Assembly: GCF_000176515.1 (NCBI RefSeq)
Contig: NZ_ADAQ01000010.1
Coordinates: 124,001-188,000 of the forward strand
DNA length: 64,000 bases
Reading direction: 5' to 3'
DNA from: Grimontia hollisae CIP 101886
Lineage (GTDB): Bacteria > Pseudomonadota > Gammaproteobacteria > Enterobacterales > Vibrionaceae
Shown: piece by piece, positions 34,962-43,255 of the stretch
Layout: every line of letters starts with the position of its first letter
Numbering within the stretch: the stretch's first letter is position 1
The notes under the pieces: generated by a model
What the model was told of the DNA's origin: nothing
The model's database searches: none
What the model saw: the letters and a program-made list of their open reading frames with translations, nothing else
Translations under genes and position numbers: made by a program

Positions 34962-35250
34962 GTGGTTGCTAATGCGATCACATTTGGTCAGTCTGGCCCA
35001 CCGATTGAAATATACATACAGGCGCATGAAAGCGAGGCACGCATCACGATATCTAACACTGGTCTCGTATTACCTGAAAATATGGGAAATCAATATCTAA
35101 GATCCATGGTCTCCGTTTGGGATGAAGAATATAAGTGAGAGCGTTCATTTGGAGTTTGGGCATTACATCGCCAAACTGATGGTGATGGACTGAATGTCAC
35201 CAAGGATACTTATCGATTTCCAACTGTCTCAACGGCGACAACGTAAATAT
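34962..35250 (+). pseudogene. Histidine-kinase C-terminal remnant (HATPase domain)
   Basis: From 34962 the frame reads VVANAITFGQSGPPIEIYI, then ITISNTGLVLPENMGNQYLR and SMVSVWDEEYK before TGA at 35136-35138. This matches the N-box (usually NAxxFS) and G1 region (SNTG) of a sensor kinase ATPase domain. In the next frame, from 35143, VHLEFGHYIAKLMVMD continues as a damaged G2 box (usually HxGLGLYIxK), then stops. There is no upstream kinase core, so this is a frameshifted, truncated relic. The rest of the 34906-35380 gap has no intact gene. Confidence 0.75.
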
Positions 35251-35270
35251 CTCGGTCTTGTTACCCCCTG

Positions 35271-35337
35271 ATATATACCCAAGCAACCTGACGATGCAGA
35301 ATTCAAGTTGCTTAGGGTTTGTTGACCCTGGTATATA
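35271..35337. repeat. Imperfect palindromic repeat with a MITE-end-like insertion
   Basis: The left arm TATATACCCAAGCAACCTG faces CAAGTTGCTT then GGTATATA across ACGATGCAGAATT. It resembles a palindromic intergenic repeat I recall from Vibrionaceae. The right arm is interrupted by TAGGGTTTGTTGACCCT (35313-35329), close to the terminal repeat of the MITE at 32544. Confidence 0.65.
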
Positions 35338-35380
35338 CTTATCGTCAAAGGATGATCTAAAACCATCACAGGGAGTAAAT

Positions 35381-35995
35381 ATGAAGCTTTACGAAGTTGG
35401 CGCTGCACCTAGCGCAAAGCGTGTCAATCTGTTTCTGGCAGAGAAAAAAATCGACATCCCGCGCGAACATGTTGATATTCGTGGAGGGGAAAACCTGACT
35501 GAATCGTTCAAAGCAAAAAGTATCAATGGACGCATTCCGATGCTGGAATTGGATGACGGTACGACAATCAGCGAATCAGTCGCGATTTGTCGTTATCTTG
35601 ATGCGGCCTTTCCAAGTGACCACCATTTATTTGGGCACACACCAGTAGAAATTGGTCAGGTAGAGATGTGGAACCGCATCGCAGAACTTCAGGGACTGTT
35701 TACCGCCTTTCAGGCATTTCGCAATATCACGGGTATTTACAGTGACCGAGAACGCTGTGTAGAAGCTTGGGGAGAGGAATCCAAACAACGGGTAATGGAA
35801 TTTTTACCTGTGCTGGAAACGCGCCTTTCAGAATCCCCCTTTCTTGCGGGCAAACGTTTTTCAATAGCAGACATCACTGCCTATGTCATGATCAACTTTA
35901 TCAAAAACATGGATATCCATGTCGATGACAGCATGCCAGCGTTGAAAGCCTGGCTCGAAACCGTAAGCCAGAGAGACGCGTTCAAAGAAGCGTAA
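35381..35995 (+). CDS. Glutathione S-transferase family protein
   Basis: The 204-residue GST has an N-terminal thioredoxin-like domain (MKLYEVGAAPSAKRVNLFLAEK, NGRIPMLELDDGTTISESVAICRYLD, with the cis-Pro and Glu-Ser glutathione contacts) and a C-terminal helical domain (SPFLAGKRFSIADITAYV, the N-capping box). Glutathione conjugation or reduction is expected; the substrate is unknown. GGGAG lies seven bases before the ATG at 35381; an upstream in-frame start would read through the palindromic repeat. It is 21 bases upstream of a second GST gene, probably co-transcribed. Confidence 0.93.
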   Translation: MKLYEVGAAPSAKRVNLFLAEKKIDIPREHVDIRGGENLTESFKAKSINGRIPMLELDDGTTISESVAICRYLDAAFPSDHHLFGHTPVEIGQVEMWNRIAELQGLFTAFQAFRNITGIYSDRERCVEAWGEESKQRVMEFLPVLETRLSESPFLAGKRFSIADITAYVMINFIKNMDIHVDDSMPALKAWLETVSQRDAFKEA

Positions 35996-36016
35996 CCAAA
36001 AGAAAAGGAATAGACA

Positions 36017-36685
36017 ATGATTGAGCTCTATACAGCGGGTACGCCGAATGGCCATAAAATTTCTATTGCACTGGAGGAAATGGGCTTACCCTACAACTAC
36101 CATGCGTTGGATTTGATGGAAGCTGACCAGAAAAAACCTGAATTCCTTGCTATCAATCCCAATGGCAGAATTCCAGCCATTGTTGATAAAGAAAACGGCG
36201 ATTTTGCTGTGTTTGAATCGGGTGCCATTCTGATTTATCTCGCTGAGAAAACGGGGAAATTCTTGCCTGCGGATCCTAAAAAACGCAGCCAGGTGATTCA
36301 ATGGCTGATGTTCCAGATGGGTGGTGTAGGCCCGATGATGGGTCAAGCCAATGTTTTCTACCGTTATTTCCCGGAGAAAATTCCTGCCGCAATCGAGCGT
36401 TACCAAAACGAAGGACGCCGTCTTTTTGAAGTCATGAATACCCAGTTAGCAACCCATGCTTATCTTGCCGGAAACGAATACACGATTGCTGATATGGCGA
36501 CCTGGCCTTGGGTACGTATCCACGAATGGAGTGGCGTAGACATTACCGGTCTTGATCACTTAAAACGCTGGATGGATGAGCTGGCTGAGCGCCCAGCCTG
36601 TCAGAAAGGTTTACTAGTGCCCCCACCGTCGCCCCTTTCTGATGAAGAAAGAGCCAAACAGATCTCAAAGATGGTAACCAAATAA
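36017..36685 (+). CDS. yfcG: Glutathione S-transferase, YfcG/Nu-class-like
   Basis: The 222-residue GST is close to E. coli Yfc[81 protein letters not shown] and [12 protein letters not shown]. The TPNGHK motif marks Nu-class enzymes, which show disulfide-bond reductase activity toward glutathionylated or small disulfides. It is the second of two tandem GST genes, with a good AAAGGA ribosome site. No plus-strand terminator is obvious; the following hairpin belongs to the convergent regulator gene. Confidence 0.93.
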   Translation: MIELYTAGTPNGHKISIALEEMGLPYNYHALDLMEADQKKPEFLAINPNGRIPAIVDKENGDFAVFESGAILIYLAEKTGKFLPADPKKRSQVIQWLMFQMGGVGPMMGQANVFYRYFPEKIPAAIERYQNEGRRLFEVMNTQLATHAYLAGNEYTIADMATWPWVRIHEWSGVDITGLDHLKRWMDELAERPACQKGLLVPPPSPLSDEERAKQISKMVTK

Positions 36686-36716
36686 TTGCAACCCCACTGT
36701 CAGAGATCGGAATACA

Positions 36717-36743
36717 AAAGCCATCTCATCCCTTGGGATGGCT
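36717..36743 (-). terminator. Terminator of the XRE-type regulator gene
   Basis: On the minus strand AGCCATC and GATGGCT form a 7-base stem around a loop that itself contains CCCAAGGG, followed by TTTT. It lies just beyond the regulator stop at 36745 and may serve both convergent units. Confidence 0.75.
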
Positions 36744-36744
36744 A

Positions 36745-37092
36745 CTATAATTCTTTGACATATTCAATGAATACCTGATCACCGGAGTATTCCACTTTAG
36801 AGATATTGCCATCCACTGTCAGTGATGTCCGGATTGTAATCGGTCCACGATGTGTCACAGGTCGGTTTTTTTTCAGGCTGGGTAATGCACTTTCTGGATC
36901 CAGGCCCATTTCCTCACAAAAACGGAATACAAAATTCCGATCCATGGGTACATCGCCACGCATCGCTCTTGAAAAATCTAACTGACTTACACCTAATCGC
37001 TTGGCCATTTCAATTTGTGTGATCCGCAGTTTTGCCTTGTATGACATCCAGGCATCATAGAGTGATTGTCTGTCATGATAGGTAAATTCCAT
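36745..37092 (-). CDS. Small XRE-type helix-turn-helix regulator
   Basis: The 115-residue protein has an HTH in residues about 18-65: KLRITQIEMAKRLGVSQLDFSRAMRGDVPMD, a Cro/CI-like DNA-binding pattern. A short C-terminal beta-rich extension (GPITIRTSLTVDGNISKVEYS) may mediate dimerisation. ATG at 37092 has GGGAAA upstream; an in-frame start 18 bases earlier lies across that site. Targets are unknown. It is convergent with the GST pair and faces away from a 68-residue gene whose start lies about 165 bases off, so the two could share a control region. Confidence 0.85.
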   Translation of the reverse strand: MEFTYHDRQSLYDAWMSYKAKLRITQIEMAKRLGVSQLDFSRAMRGDVPMDRNFVFRFCEEMGLDPESALPSLKKNRPVTHRGPITIRTSLTVDGNISKVEYSGDQVFIEYVKEL

Positions 37093-37257
37093 ACTTTCCC
37101 GCCTCAGCACCTACCTGTGTAGAGCCCAATGGTACTGTCGAAGTACTTTCTCAATGTCAGCAAGGGGTAAGTACGGCGTTAACACTTGTCGAAACAGACG
37201 GTCTTCGCTATGTTATCGAGGCTTTGAGTTATCACCGAAACGACAAAGAGAGAAAGC

Positions 37258-37464
37258 ATGAACCACAACCTCGCCCTATTACCGCCAGATGAAAAACAGA
37301 AAATAGAATTGGATAAACAGGCATCATTTTCTGTGTGGCAGGTAAAAAATGCGTTGGCAGATAAAAGCATTCTCACGCATCAGGCGAAAGAAATAACAGA
37401 TGAGAATGAGCGTGCTCATTTCATTGAGTGTGTTGAGAAATATTCAAAAATGATGGGGCTATGA
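37258..37464 (+). CDS. Small conserved-looking protein of unknown function (68 aa)
   Basis: The protein starts MNHNLALLPPDEKQKIELDK and ends VEKYSKMMGL. It is charged, mostly helical in appearance, with no signal, Cys pair or membrane segment. Support for a real gene comes from a purine-rich AGAGAGAAAG before the ATG, and from a Rho-independent terminator whose first arm contains the end of the coding region. I do not recognise a family. It is divergent from the XRE regulator gene and convergent with a methyltransferase gene. Confidence 0.75.
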   Translation: MNHNLALLPPDEKQKIELDKQASFSVWQVKNALADKSILTHQAKEITDENERAHFIECVEKYSKMMGL

Positions 37465-37479
37465 AGCCCCATTTTTATG
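37453..37479 (+). terminator. Terminator overlapping the stop codon of the 68-aa gene
   Basis: ATGGGGCT and AGCCCCAT form an 8-base stem around ATGA, followed by TTTTT. The stop codon TGA falls in the loop region. Confidence 0.9.
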
Positions 37480-37494
37480 CAAACGCCTTAGCAT

Positions 37495-38163
37495 TTAGCG
37501 CTTGGTCAGTAAAGCAACGTATTTATTGCTGTCATCACAATAAACAATACGGCAGTTGAAACTCTTACTGTCTGCCACACACCTGAGCGTCGACATTCCA
37601 ATGTCGAACCAAGGAACCTCCTCACTGACACTCCCATCAAACTCGAATGTCAAATGACGCGTGCGGTATCCTTCGTAGCGAAGGTTTTCAGAGCTCAGTA
37701 TCAACCGTCCTCCCGGGTACAAATTCCGCTGAGCTAGGTTTAGAAAATGGAAGAAATTCCGGATGTCGCCTAGTTGACCAATGGCACCACGCAGTGCCAG
37801 CCAACTGAATGTCCGTTCAAACATCGGGTGTTGATCAAACAGGTGACCACAAACCACAGAGGGCACCCCTCGTTGGTGCATGATGGCACACGCGATCGGT
37901 GAACTATCGATGGATGTGACCTTGATGCCTTTTGCTGTCAGATAGAGGGAATGCTCTCCACTGCCTGCGCCAACATTCAACACACTACGACGGCAATAAG
38001 ACAAAGCAATTCTGTCTGTCGCGACATCTGCCGGACAACGGAAAAAGTCGGATGTCGGGATCACGGAAGTACCGTTGCTCTCCCTGACTATCAGCTTTCC
38101 TGATTTATTGCCGTTGTAATAGCTGGCAAGTGCGGTACCGAATACCTCAACAACACTTTGCAT
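37495..38163 (-). CDS. Class I SAM-dependent methyltransferase
   Basis: The 222-residue protein has motif I VLNVGAGSGEHSLYLTAKG, the acidic ribose contact in VTSIDSSPIA, and a LALRGAIGQLGDI segment in the motif IV position. PGGRLILSSENLRYEGY follows in the usual post-motif place. The substrate cannot be read. ATG at 38163 is preceded by GGGGG eight bases upstream; an in-frame TTG six bases earlier is too close to it. It is convergent with the 68-aa gene and not obviously in an operon. Confidence 0.88.
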   Translation of the reverse strand: MQSVVEVFGTALASYYNGNKSGKLIVRESNGTSVIPTSDFFRCPADVATDRIALSYCRRSVLNVGAGSGEHSLYLTAKGIKVTSIDSSPIACAIMHQRGVPSVVCGHLFDQHPMFERTFSWLALRGAIGQLGDIRNFFHFLNLAQRNLYPGGRLILSSENLRYEGYRTRHLTFEFDGSVSEEVPWFDIGMSTLRCVADSKSFNCRIVYCDDSNKYVALLTKR

Positions 38164-38374
38164 GGACAATCCCCCTGTTATTCAACCAAGAGAATACGAT
38201 GAAGTGTTACACTCGACTGTCTCATTTTCAAAATGACTTATCTGTATCAGAAAAAAGTCTGAGATGGTTTAGATTGTGCTGATTGAAACATGTCGCTATA
38301 GCAGCAAGAAATCATATAGTCATGTGTGATCTCTCATTGGCTTTTTCATGAAAAAATCATGTCAATTATTTGAT

Positions 38375-39988
38375 CTAATGCTTTCGACTGAGTCGTGCTT
38401 TCTTTCGCTCTCGTTTATATTGGTACATGGTCTTGTCTGCTTCACTCAACCACTGCTCGGCCGACACTACCGTTTCTGACAATTCGATAGCCCCGAGGCT
38501 GATCGAAACATTTATTCCATCTGGTGAGTCTTCCCATTCAATGTCACACTTAAGGCGTTCAAGAATATGTGGTATTTCTGCCTTCGCAGTGTGGCGTAAA
38601 AGCACCACAAATTCATCGCCCCCAATACGGCCTGCCACATCAGAGTCCCGGATGTTTGCCGTCAGGTGATCAGCAATAGCAATCAATACCTTGTCACCTA
38701 TTTCATGGCCGAATGAATCATTGATATCCTTGAAACCGTCTGCATCGATATACACCAGTACAGATGGATCTGTCGTTATTGTGTATTCTTTGTAGGCTTC
38801 CTGAATATCTGTCATGATCGCATGTCGCGACTTGATCCCTGTCAGAGAGTCAAACTCCACCAGTTCACGCAATTTCTTCGCCATCACAACCACAGTGTCA
38901 CGCTGGTCAATTTCAGCAGTAATATCCGTCAGCGTCCCTACCCGGTAAATCAGATCACCGCTACCATCAAATACACAGTTGCCACTGTCACGGATATGCT
39001 TCACACGGCCATCGGTGAATAGAAGACGATAATTAATGTTCCAGGATCCCGTCGATGAGGAGAAGCGCGTGGTTTTCGCAAGTTCGCGTTCTGAAGGATG
39101 TACTTTCTGTAAGAATGCACAGGGGTCCCTGTAAAGCTTTTCGACGTTCTCTTCCCAAATGGTGTCATAGCGTTTGTTCACGTAGAAAAGATGCATCGGA
39201 TCGGCGGCTGAAATCCACACCACAGAACTGACATTTTCGGCTATCGCCCTGAACCTGCGCTCTGAAGTAATGATCGCATCCTGCAGTTGCTTCTCTTCGT
39301 TGATGTCCAATACTGCAATCAAAAACTGTTGTTGATCGGTGTACTTACACACGATCGAAGAAACAAACGTTCTTACCCAAATATGGTGCCCGTTTTTATG
39401 CAAATACCGCTTGTCGACACGGTATTGGTTTCCCAAGCTTAACGTTAGATTTTCACGAAGTGGCTTTTCACGGTTGATATCAGAGTGGTGCGTTAAATCA
39501 TACTCACTGTACTCAATGAGCACATCTTCTTCATAACCAAGCAGTGCAACAAATGCCGGGTTCACAGTGATGAACTGCCCTTTTCGATCAACGCGTACCA
39601 TGCCCATAGGAAGACGCGCTAATAATGCTTCGTTAATATCATCGTCTTGTTGATAGAGCGTGAATACCGCCACAAACATATTGCTGGAAACCGTGCTGAT
39701 GAGGCTCACCTTCAGTACATAAATGTTCTTGTTGTGAGCAAGCCGCACCAACTTGGTAAAAGGTTCATATTCAGGGGTGTTCAACACCACCTCAAAATAC
39801 TGGATTGTTTCGTGCCAGATGCTGGCGTTTAGGTAGCCATCAATATGCTTTTCTCCCTCACGAAGACGAAAAAGCTGTCTGCACTCACGATTACTCTGTA
39901 TGATCTCGCCAAGATCGTTGAGTAGAACCATGGGTACAGGTGCCAGTTCAAAAAACGGCATCTGAGGAAGGCTGTGCGTCTGAAACAT
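38375..39988 (-). CDS. PAS-domain diguanylate cyclase
   Basis: The 537-residue cytosolic protein has three PAS-like segments (about 10-115, LAPVPMVLLNDLGEIIQSN; 120-235, GMVRVDRKGQFITVNPAFVALLGYEEDVL; 240-360, HIRDSGNCVFDGSGDLI). A GGDEF domain (about 375-535) has DSLTGIKSRHAI, YIDADGFKDINDSFGHEIGDKVL and RIGGDEFVVLL intact near residue 455. It should make c-di-GMP from GTP; no RxxD inhibitory site is apparent just before the signature. PAS ligands are unknown. No membrane segment is seen. Confidence 0.93.
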   Translation of the reverse strand: MFQTHSLPQMPFFELAPVPMVLLNDLGEIIQSNRECRQLFRLREGEKHIDGYLNASIWHETIQYFEVVLNTPEYEPFTKLVRLAHNKNIYVLKVSLISTVSSNMFVAVFTLYQQDDDINEALLARLPMGMVRVDRKGQFITVNPAFVALLGYEEDVLIEYSEYDLTHHSDINREKPLRENLTLSLGNQYRVDKRYLHKNGHHIWVRTFVSSIVCKYTDQQQFLIAVLDINEEKQLQDAIITSERRFRAIAENVSSVVWISAADPMHLFYVNKRYDTIWEENVEKLYRDPCAFLQKVHPSERELAKTTRFSSSTGSWNINYRLLFTDGRVKHIRDSGNCVFDGSGDLIYRVGTLTDITAEIDQRDTVVVMAKKLRELVEFDSLTGIKSRHAIMTDIQEAYKEYTITTDPSVLVYIDADGFKDINDSFGHEIGDKVLIAIADHLTANIRDSDVAGRIGGDEFVVLLRHTAKAEIPHILERLKCDIEWEDSPDGINVSISLGAIELSETVVSAEQWLSEADKTMYQYKRERKKARLSRKH

Positions 39989-40167
39989 CCGGGGTCGTCA
40001 TATCCTGTGCCAATGAGGCATTTTCAAGAAAAAGCTCGAGCATCCGAGCTTCCCACTCACGCAACATACTAGCGATAAAAAGGGTCAACATCCGTCTCAC
40101 TTTTACGCCGAGAACAAAAAACAGGTAAATATCGATATTTGGGCCAATTTCCTAGACAATACTTTGT

Positions 40168-40836
40168 TCACTTAGCCGATCCTGGATAAGGCAAATGACC
40201 CACTTTTACCCATAACAAGGTGTCTTCTTCTGCATAAGGATTGTATTCAAACATGTGCGGGTTTCGAATCCAGGTTCCGGCCCTATATCGCCCGTACTCA
40301 TCTCGATACTCTCCCTCTAACACATACACCTCTTCCCCACAAAAATGAGAAATAGAAAAGAAATGCTGGCCCGCGGGCCACTTAATCAACGCAACCTGCT
40401 CCCCATTGAATTCATGCAAAGGCAACATTTTTAATCTGCCCTGCCCATCTATCCATCCTTCTTCACTACGTGTATTGATACGTACCATATGATGGTCATT
40501 AGCAGAAAACTGATGCAGTTTAACCAGTATGATGCACCCTACCTCACTGAATGGGGTATGGGTAAACCCGGGAGGATTACGGATGTAGGAGCCTGCGGGA
40601 TAGTCACCGGTTTCATCAGAAAATACCCCTTCAAGAACGAGAATTTCCTCACCCAGTGGATGTTCATGAGAGATAAATCGACTTTTAGGGGAGTATTTAA
40701 CAATGCTCGTGGCGTGACCACGCTCAGCCTCTTCACGCGACAGAGGCTTTCTGTAGACACCTTCAACGCGCGAAGGTTGCCAGTCCATATCGCAGGTATT
40801 GATAATCACCCGCTTATTAAACTGCATGTTCAGCAT
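40168..40836 (-). CDS. ChrR-like double-cupin protein
   Basis: The 222-residue protein has two cupin domains like the C-terminal half of anti-sigma factor ChrR. The first (about 30-108) has FISHEHPLGEEILVLEG and a later FTH, giving the full His/His/Glu/His metal set. The second (about 130-215) has SHFCGEEVYVLEG but lacks the second His of the pair and ends FEYN instead of a His, so metal binding is doubtful. The zinc-binding N-terminal domain that lets ChrR hold a sigma factor is missing, and no ECF sigma gene is adjacent. It may sense oxidised species. GAGGA lies seven bases before ATG. Confidence 0.88.
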   Translation of the reverse strand: MLNMQFNKRVIINTCDMDWQPSRVEGVYRKPLSREEAERGHATSIVKYSPKSRFISHEHPLGEEILVLEGVFSDETGDYPAGSYIRNPPGFTHTPFSEVGCIILVKLHQFSANDHHMVRINTRSEEGWIDGQGRLKMLPLHEFNGEQVALIKWPAGQHFFSISHFCGEEVYVLEGEYRDEYGRYRAGTWIRNPHMFEYNPYAEEDTLLWVKVGHLPYPGSAK

Positions 40837-40874
40837 AAGACAGTCCTCAAACAGGGAAACGGCCTATATCCATG

Positions 40875-40893
40875 TCATGGAAAATGACATCCT
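40875..40893. repeat. Inverted repeat in the leader of the double-cupin gene
   Basis: CATGTCATGGAAAATGACAT contains ATGTCAT and ATGACAT, 7-base perfect arms around five bases. It lies about 40 bases upstream of the cupin start, suiting an operator or a leader hairpin. Confidence 0.55.
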
Positions 40894-41072
40894 GTACCAC
40901 GAATACGTTCAAAACGCCCAGTTTCGGCTTGCTGTCTCAATAATATAGTAATCTCCCGAATACCATTACGTCCCAATCCTTGGAACAGCATTCATTGCTT
41001 TGGTAACGTCCAACACCGTATTACCTGTCGGATATTGTTACTATCAATTAAAATCCTTATAAAACAGACAGT

Positions 41073-41097
41073 AAAAAACCCGCACATGGCGGGTTTT
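41073..41097 (-). terminator. Rho-independent terminator of deaD
   Basis: On the minus strand AACCCGCC and GCGGGTTTTTT (one-base offset, short loop) form a GC-rich hairpin with a T-run. It lies about 25 bases past the deaD stop. Confidence 0.9.
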
Positions 41098-41121
41098 GAC
41101 GTTTATCTTCAGACGGTGAAA

Positions 41122-42978
41122 TTAAGCCTCTGCATGACGGCGTTCGCCACGGAATGAGCGACGATCGCCGCTGCGATCACGGTCAAAACGACGACCTTTG
41201 TCACTGCGGTTACCACCACGTGGGCCACGGTCATCAAAGCGACGAGGACCACGATCACCGCCATTGCGGTCACCGCCGTTACGGCGACGTGGTGGTGCCA
41301 TGTCAACATGCCCTTCAACCAGCTGTGCATCAGTGGCTTTCTGGCGAATACGCAGCTGTCTCAGTTGGCCCAGAATCTCTTTTGGCATTTTCTTCGGCAA
41401 CTGGACGTAAGTGTGGCCTGTTGCCAGTTTGATAGAGCCGATGAATTGCTTCTCCAGACCTAACTCGTTCGCAATTGCACCAACAATATCTTTAACCTGT
41501 ACGCCTTGATCACGACCAACTTGCAGTTGGTAAGTATCCCAGTCAGCAGCATTGTAACTACGGCGCTCACCACGCTCTGAACGCTCACGTGGAGCACGGT
41601 CATCACGACGTGAATCACGACGGCGGCTTTCACGCTCCATCGCCGCAATCAAAGGATCAGGGCCATTGTAGAACAGTGGGCGCTTGCCTTGCTGGCGTTG
41701 AAGCAACATGGCTGCCAATGTCGCAGTATCTACATCAATTTGCTCTTGCAATTTTTCGATAAGACCGACAAACGCTTCCAGGCTTTCTGATTCTTTCTGC
41801 TCGTGCAAATCTGCTGCCAGACGCGCCAAACGTGCCTCAGCCACTTTATCACGCAGTGGAAGCTGGATTTCTTCCATTCGGGTAGAGGTTACGCGCTCAA
41901 TGGTACGCAGCATGCGGATTTGGTTAGTACGAACCAGCAGAATCGCTTTACCGGCACGTCCCGCACGACCAGTACGGCCAATACGGTGGATATATGACTC
42001 AACATCGAACGGAATGTCGTAGTTAAAGACGTGGGTAATACGTGGCACATCAAGGCCACGGGCCACAACGTCAGTCGCAACCAGAATATCGATAACACCA
42101 CGTTTGATGTGCTCAACCGTACGCTCACGCAGAGACTGAGGAATATCACCATGCAGCGCAGCCGCTTTGAAGCCACGCGCACTCAACCAGTCAGCCAAGC
42201 GTTCAGTGTCCTGGCGGGTGCGTACGAATACAATCGATGCGTCAGTTTCTTCTGTTTCAAGCAGACGAGACATTGCTTCATCTTTTTCTACGCCTTTAAC
42301 AACCCAAAACTGTTGTTCTACTTTCTCAACAGTACGGTTGCTGCCAGCAACATCAATACGTGCTGGTTCACGCAGGAAGCGATCAACGATTTCCTTCACC
42401 ATTGGCGGCATGGTGGCAGAAAACAACACGCGCTGTGCAGATTCCGGCGCCTGCTCCATGATCCAAGTGACATCATCAACGAAGCCCATCTTGAGCATTT
42501 CGTCAGCTTCGTCCAATACGAAGGTATGCACTTCGTCCAATTGCAGACGCTCACGATTGATCAGATCTTTCACACGACCCGGCGTCCCCACAACAATGTG
42601 TGCACCGGCGCGCAGAGCACGCATTTGGTCAACGATAGACGCACCACCGTAGATTTCCAGCACCTTTAGACCATCAATTTTCTGGCCCAGCGCTTTCATT
42701 TCAGCAGCCACCTGAATCGCCAGTTCACGGGTTGGCGCCATCACGATAGCTTGTGGCTTACGTTGGCCCAGGTCCAGCTTGTTCAGCAGTGGAAGTGAAA
42801 ACGCCGCCGTTTTACCGGTACCGGTTTGCGCTTTACCCAGTGCATCAACACCGGTCATAAGGAGGGGAATCGAGGCCGCTTGAATGGGCGTTGGTGAAAC
42901 AAAACCGATTGCGTCAAGAGCGGAAAGGATGTTTTCAGCCAGATCTAACTGGCGAAATTCTGTAACAGTTTCTTGCAT
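41122..42978 (-). CDS. deaD: DEAD-box RNA helicase DeaD/CsdA
   Basis: The 618-residue helicase has Q-motif GFVSPTPIQ, motif I AQTGTGKTAA, PTRELAIQ, TPGR, DEAD, SAT, RGLDVPRITHV and HRIGRTGRAGR. A DbpA-like RNA-binding region follows (about 470-560, VQVKDIVGAIANELGLEKQFIG), then an Arg/Gly/Asp-rich tail (RRRNGGDRNGGDRGPRR). It unwinds RNA in ribosome assembly, cold adaptation and mRNA decay. The ATG at 42978 matches the E. coli N-terminus; an upstream in-frame extension is not family-like. Its leader is AT-rich and could carry cold-shock control, which is not proven. Confidence 0.95.
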   Translation of the reverse strand: MQETVTEFRQLDLAENILSALDAIGFVSPTPIQAASIPLLMTGVDALGKAQTGTGKTAAFSLPLLNKLDLGQRKPQAIVMAPTRELAIQVAAEMKALGQKIDGLKVLEIYGGASIVDQMRALRAGAHIVVGTPGRVKDLINRERLQLDEVHTFVLDEADEMLKMGFVDDVTWIMEQAPESAQRVLFSATMPPMVKEIVDRFLREPARIDVAGSNRTVEKVEQQFWVVKGVEKDEAMSRLLETEETDASIVFVRTRQDTERLADWLSARGFKAAALHGDIPQSLRERTVEHIKRGVIDILVATDVVARGLDVPRITHVFNYDIPFDVESYIHRIGRTGRAGRAGKAILLVRTNQIRMLRTIERVTSTRMEEIQLPLRDKVAEARLARLAADLHEQKESESLEAFVGLIEKLQEQIDVDTATLAAMLLQRQQGKRPLFYNGPDPLIAAMERESRRRDSRRDDRAPRERSERGERRSYNAADWDTYQLQVGRDQGVQVKDIVGAIANELGLEKQFIGSIKLATGHTYVQLPKKMPKEILGQLRQLRIRQKATDAQLVEGHVDMAPPRRRNGGDRNGGDRGPRRFDDRGPRGGNRSDKGRRFDRDRSGDRRSFRGERRHAEA

Positions 42979-43206
42979 TGGGATCCCAATATATAAACAA
43001 AAGTAACGGGGCCCCTCTAACGGTTTCGCACTGTTATTTTTCACTGATACAGGGTCACCATCTAAGATTCGGTGACATCCTACTCTCTGTAACAGTATCT
43101 AACGCTACGGGCCTCGACAAATAAGGCGTGCATTCTGCGCCATTAAACCAAAAAAAGCCAGAAAAAATTGAACAAGTTCACAATTTTTTCTACGACTGAT
43201 GGATTA

Positions 43207-43255
43207 TTGACTGAAATGGGTCATTTCCGTACCATTTTGCTGTTATTTCAGTCAA
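43207..43255. repeat. Perfect 11-base inverted repeat spanning a stop codon
   Basis: TTGACTGAAAT (43207-43217) and ATTTCAGTCAA (43245-43255) are exact complements. They enclose a second small dyad, GAAATG-GGT-CATTTC. The right arm includes the stop codon of the GAF gene. No T-run follows. Confidence 0.65.

Noticed and set aside
42031..42669. Long plus-strand frames opposite deaD
   Set aside because: They are complementary shadows of highly conserved helicase motifs, with no own ribosome site or homology.
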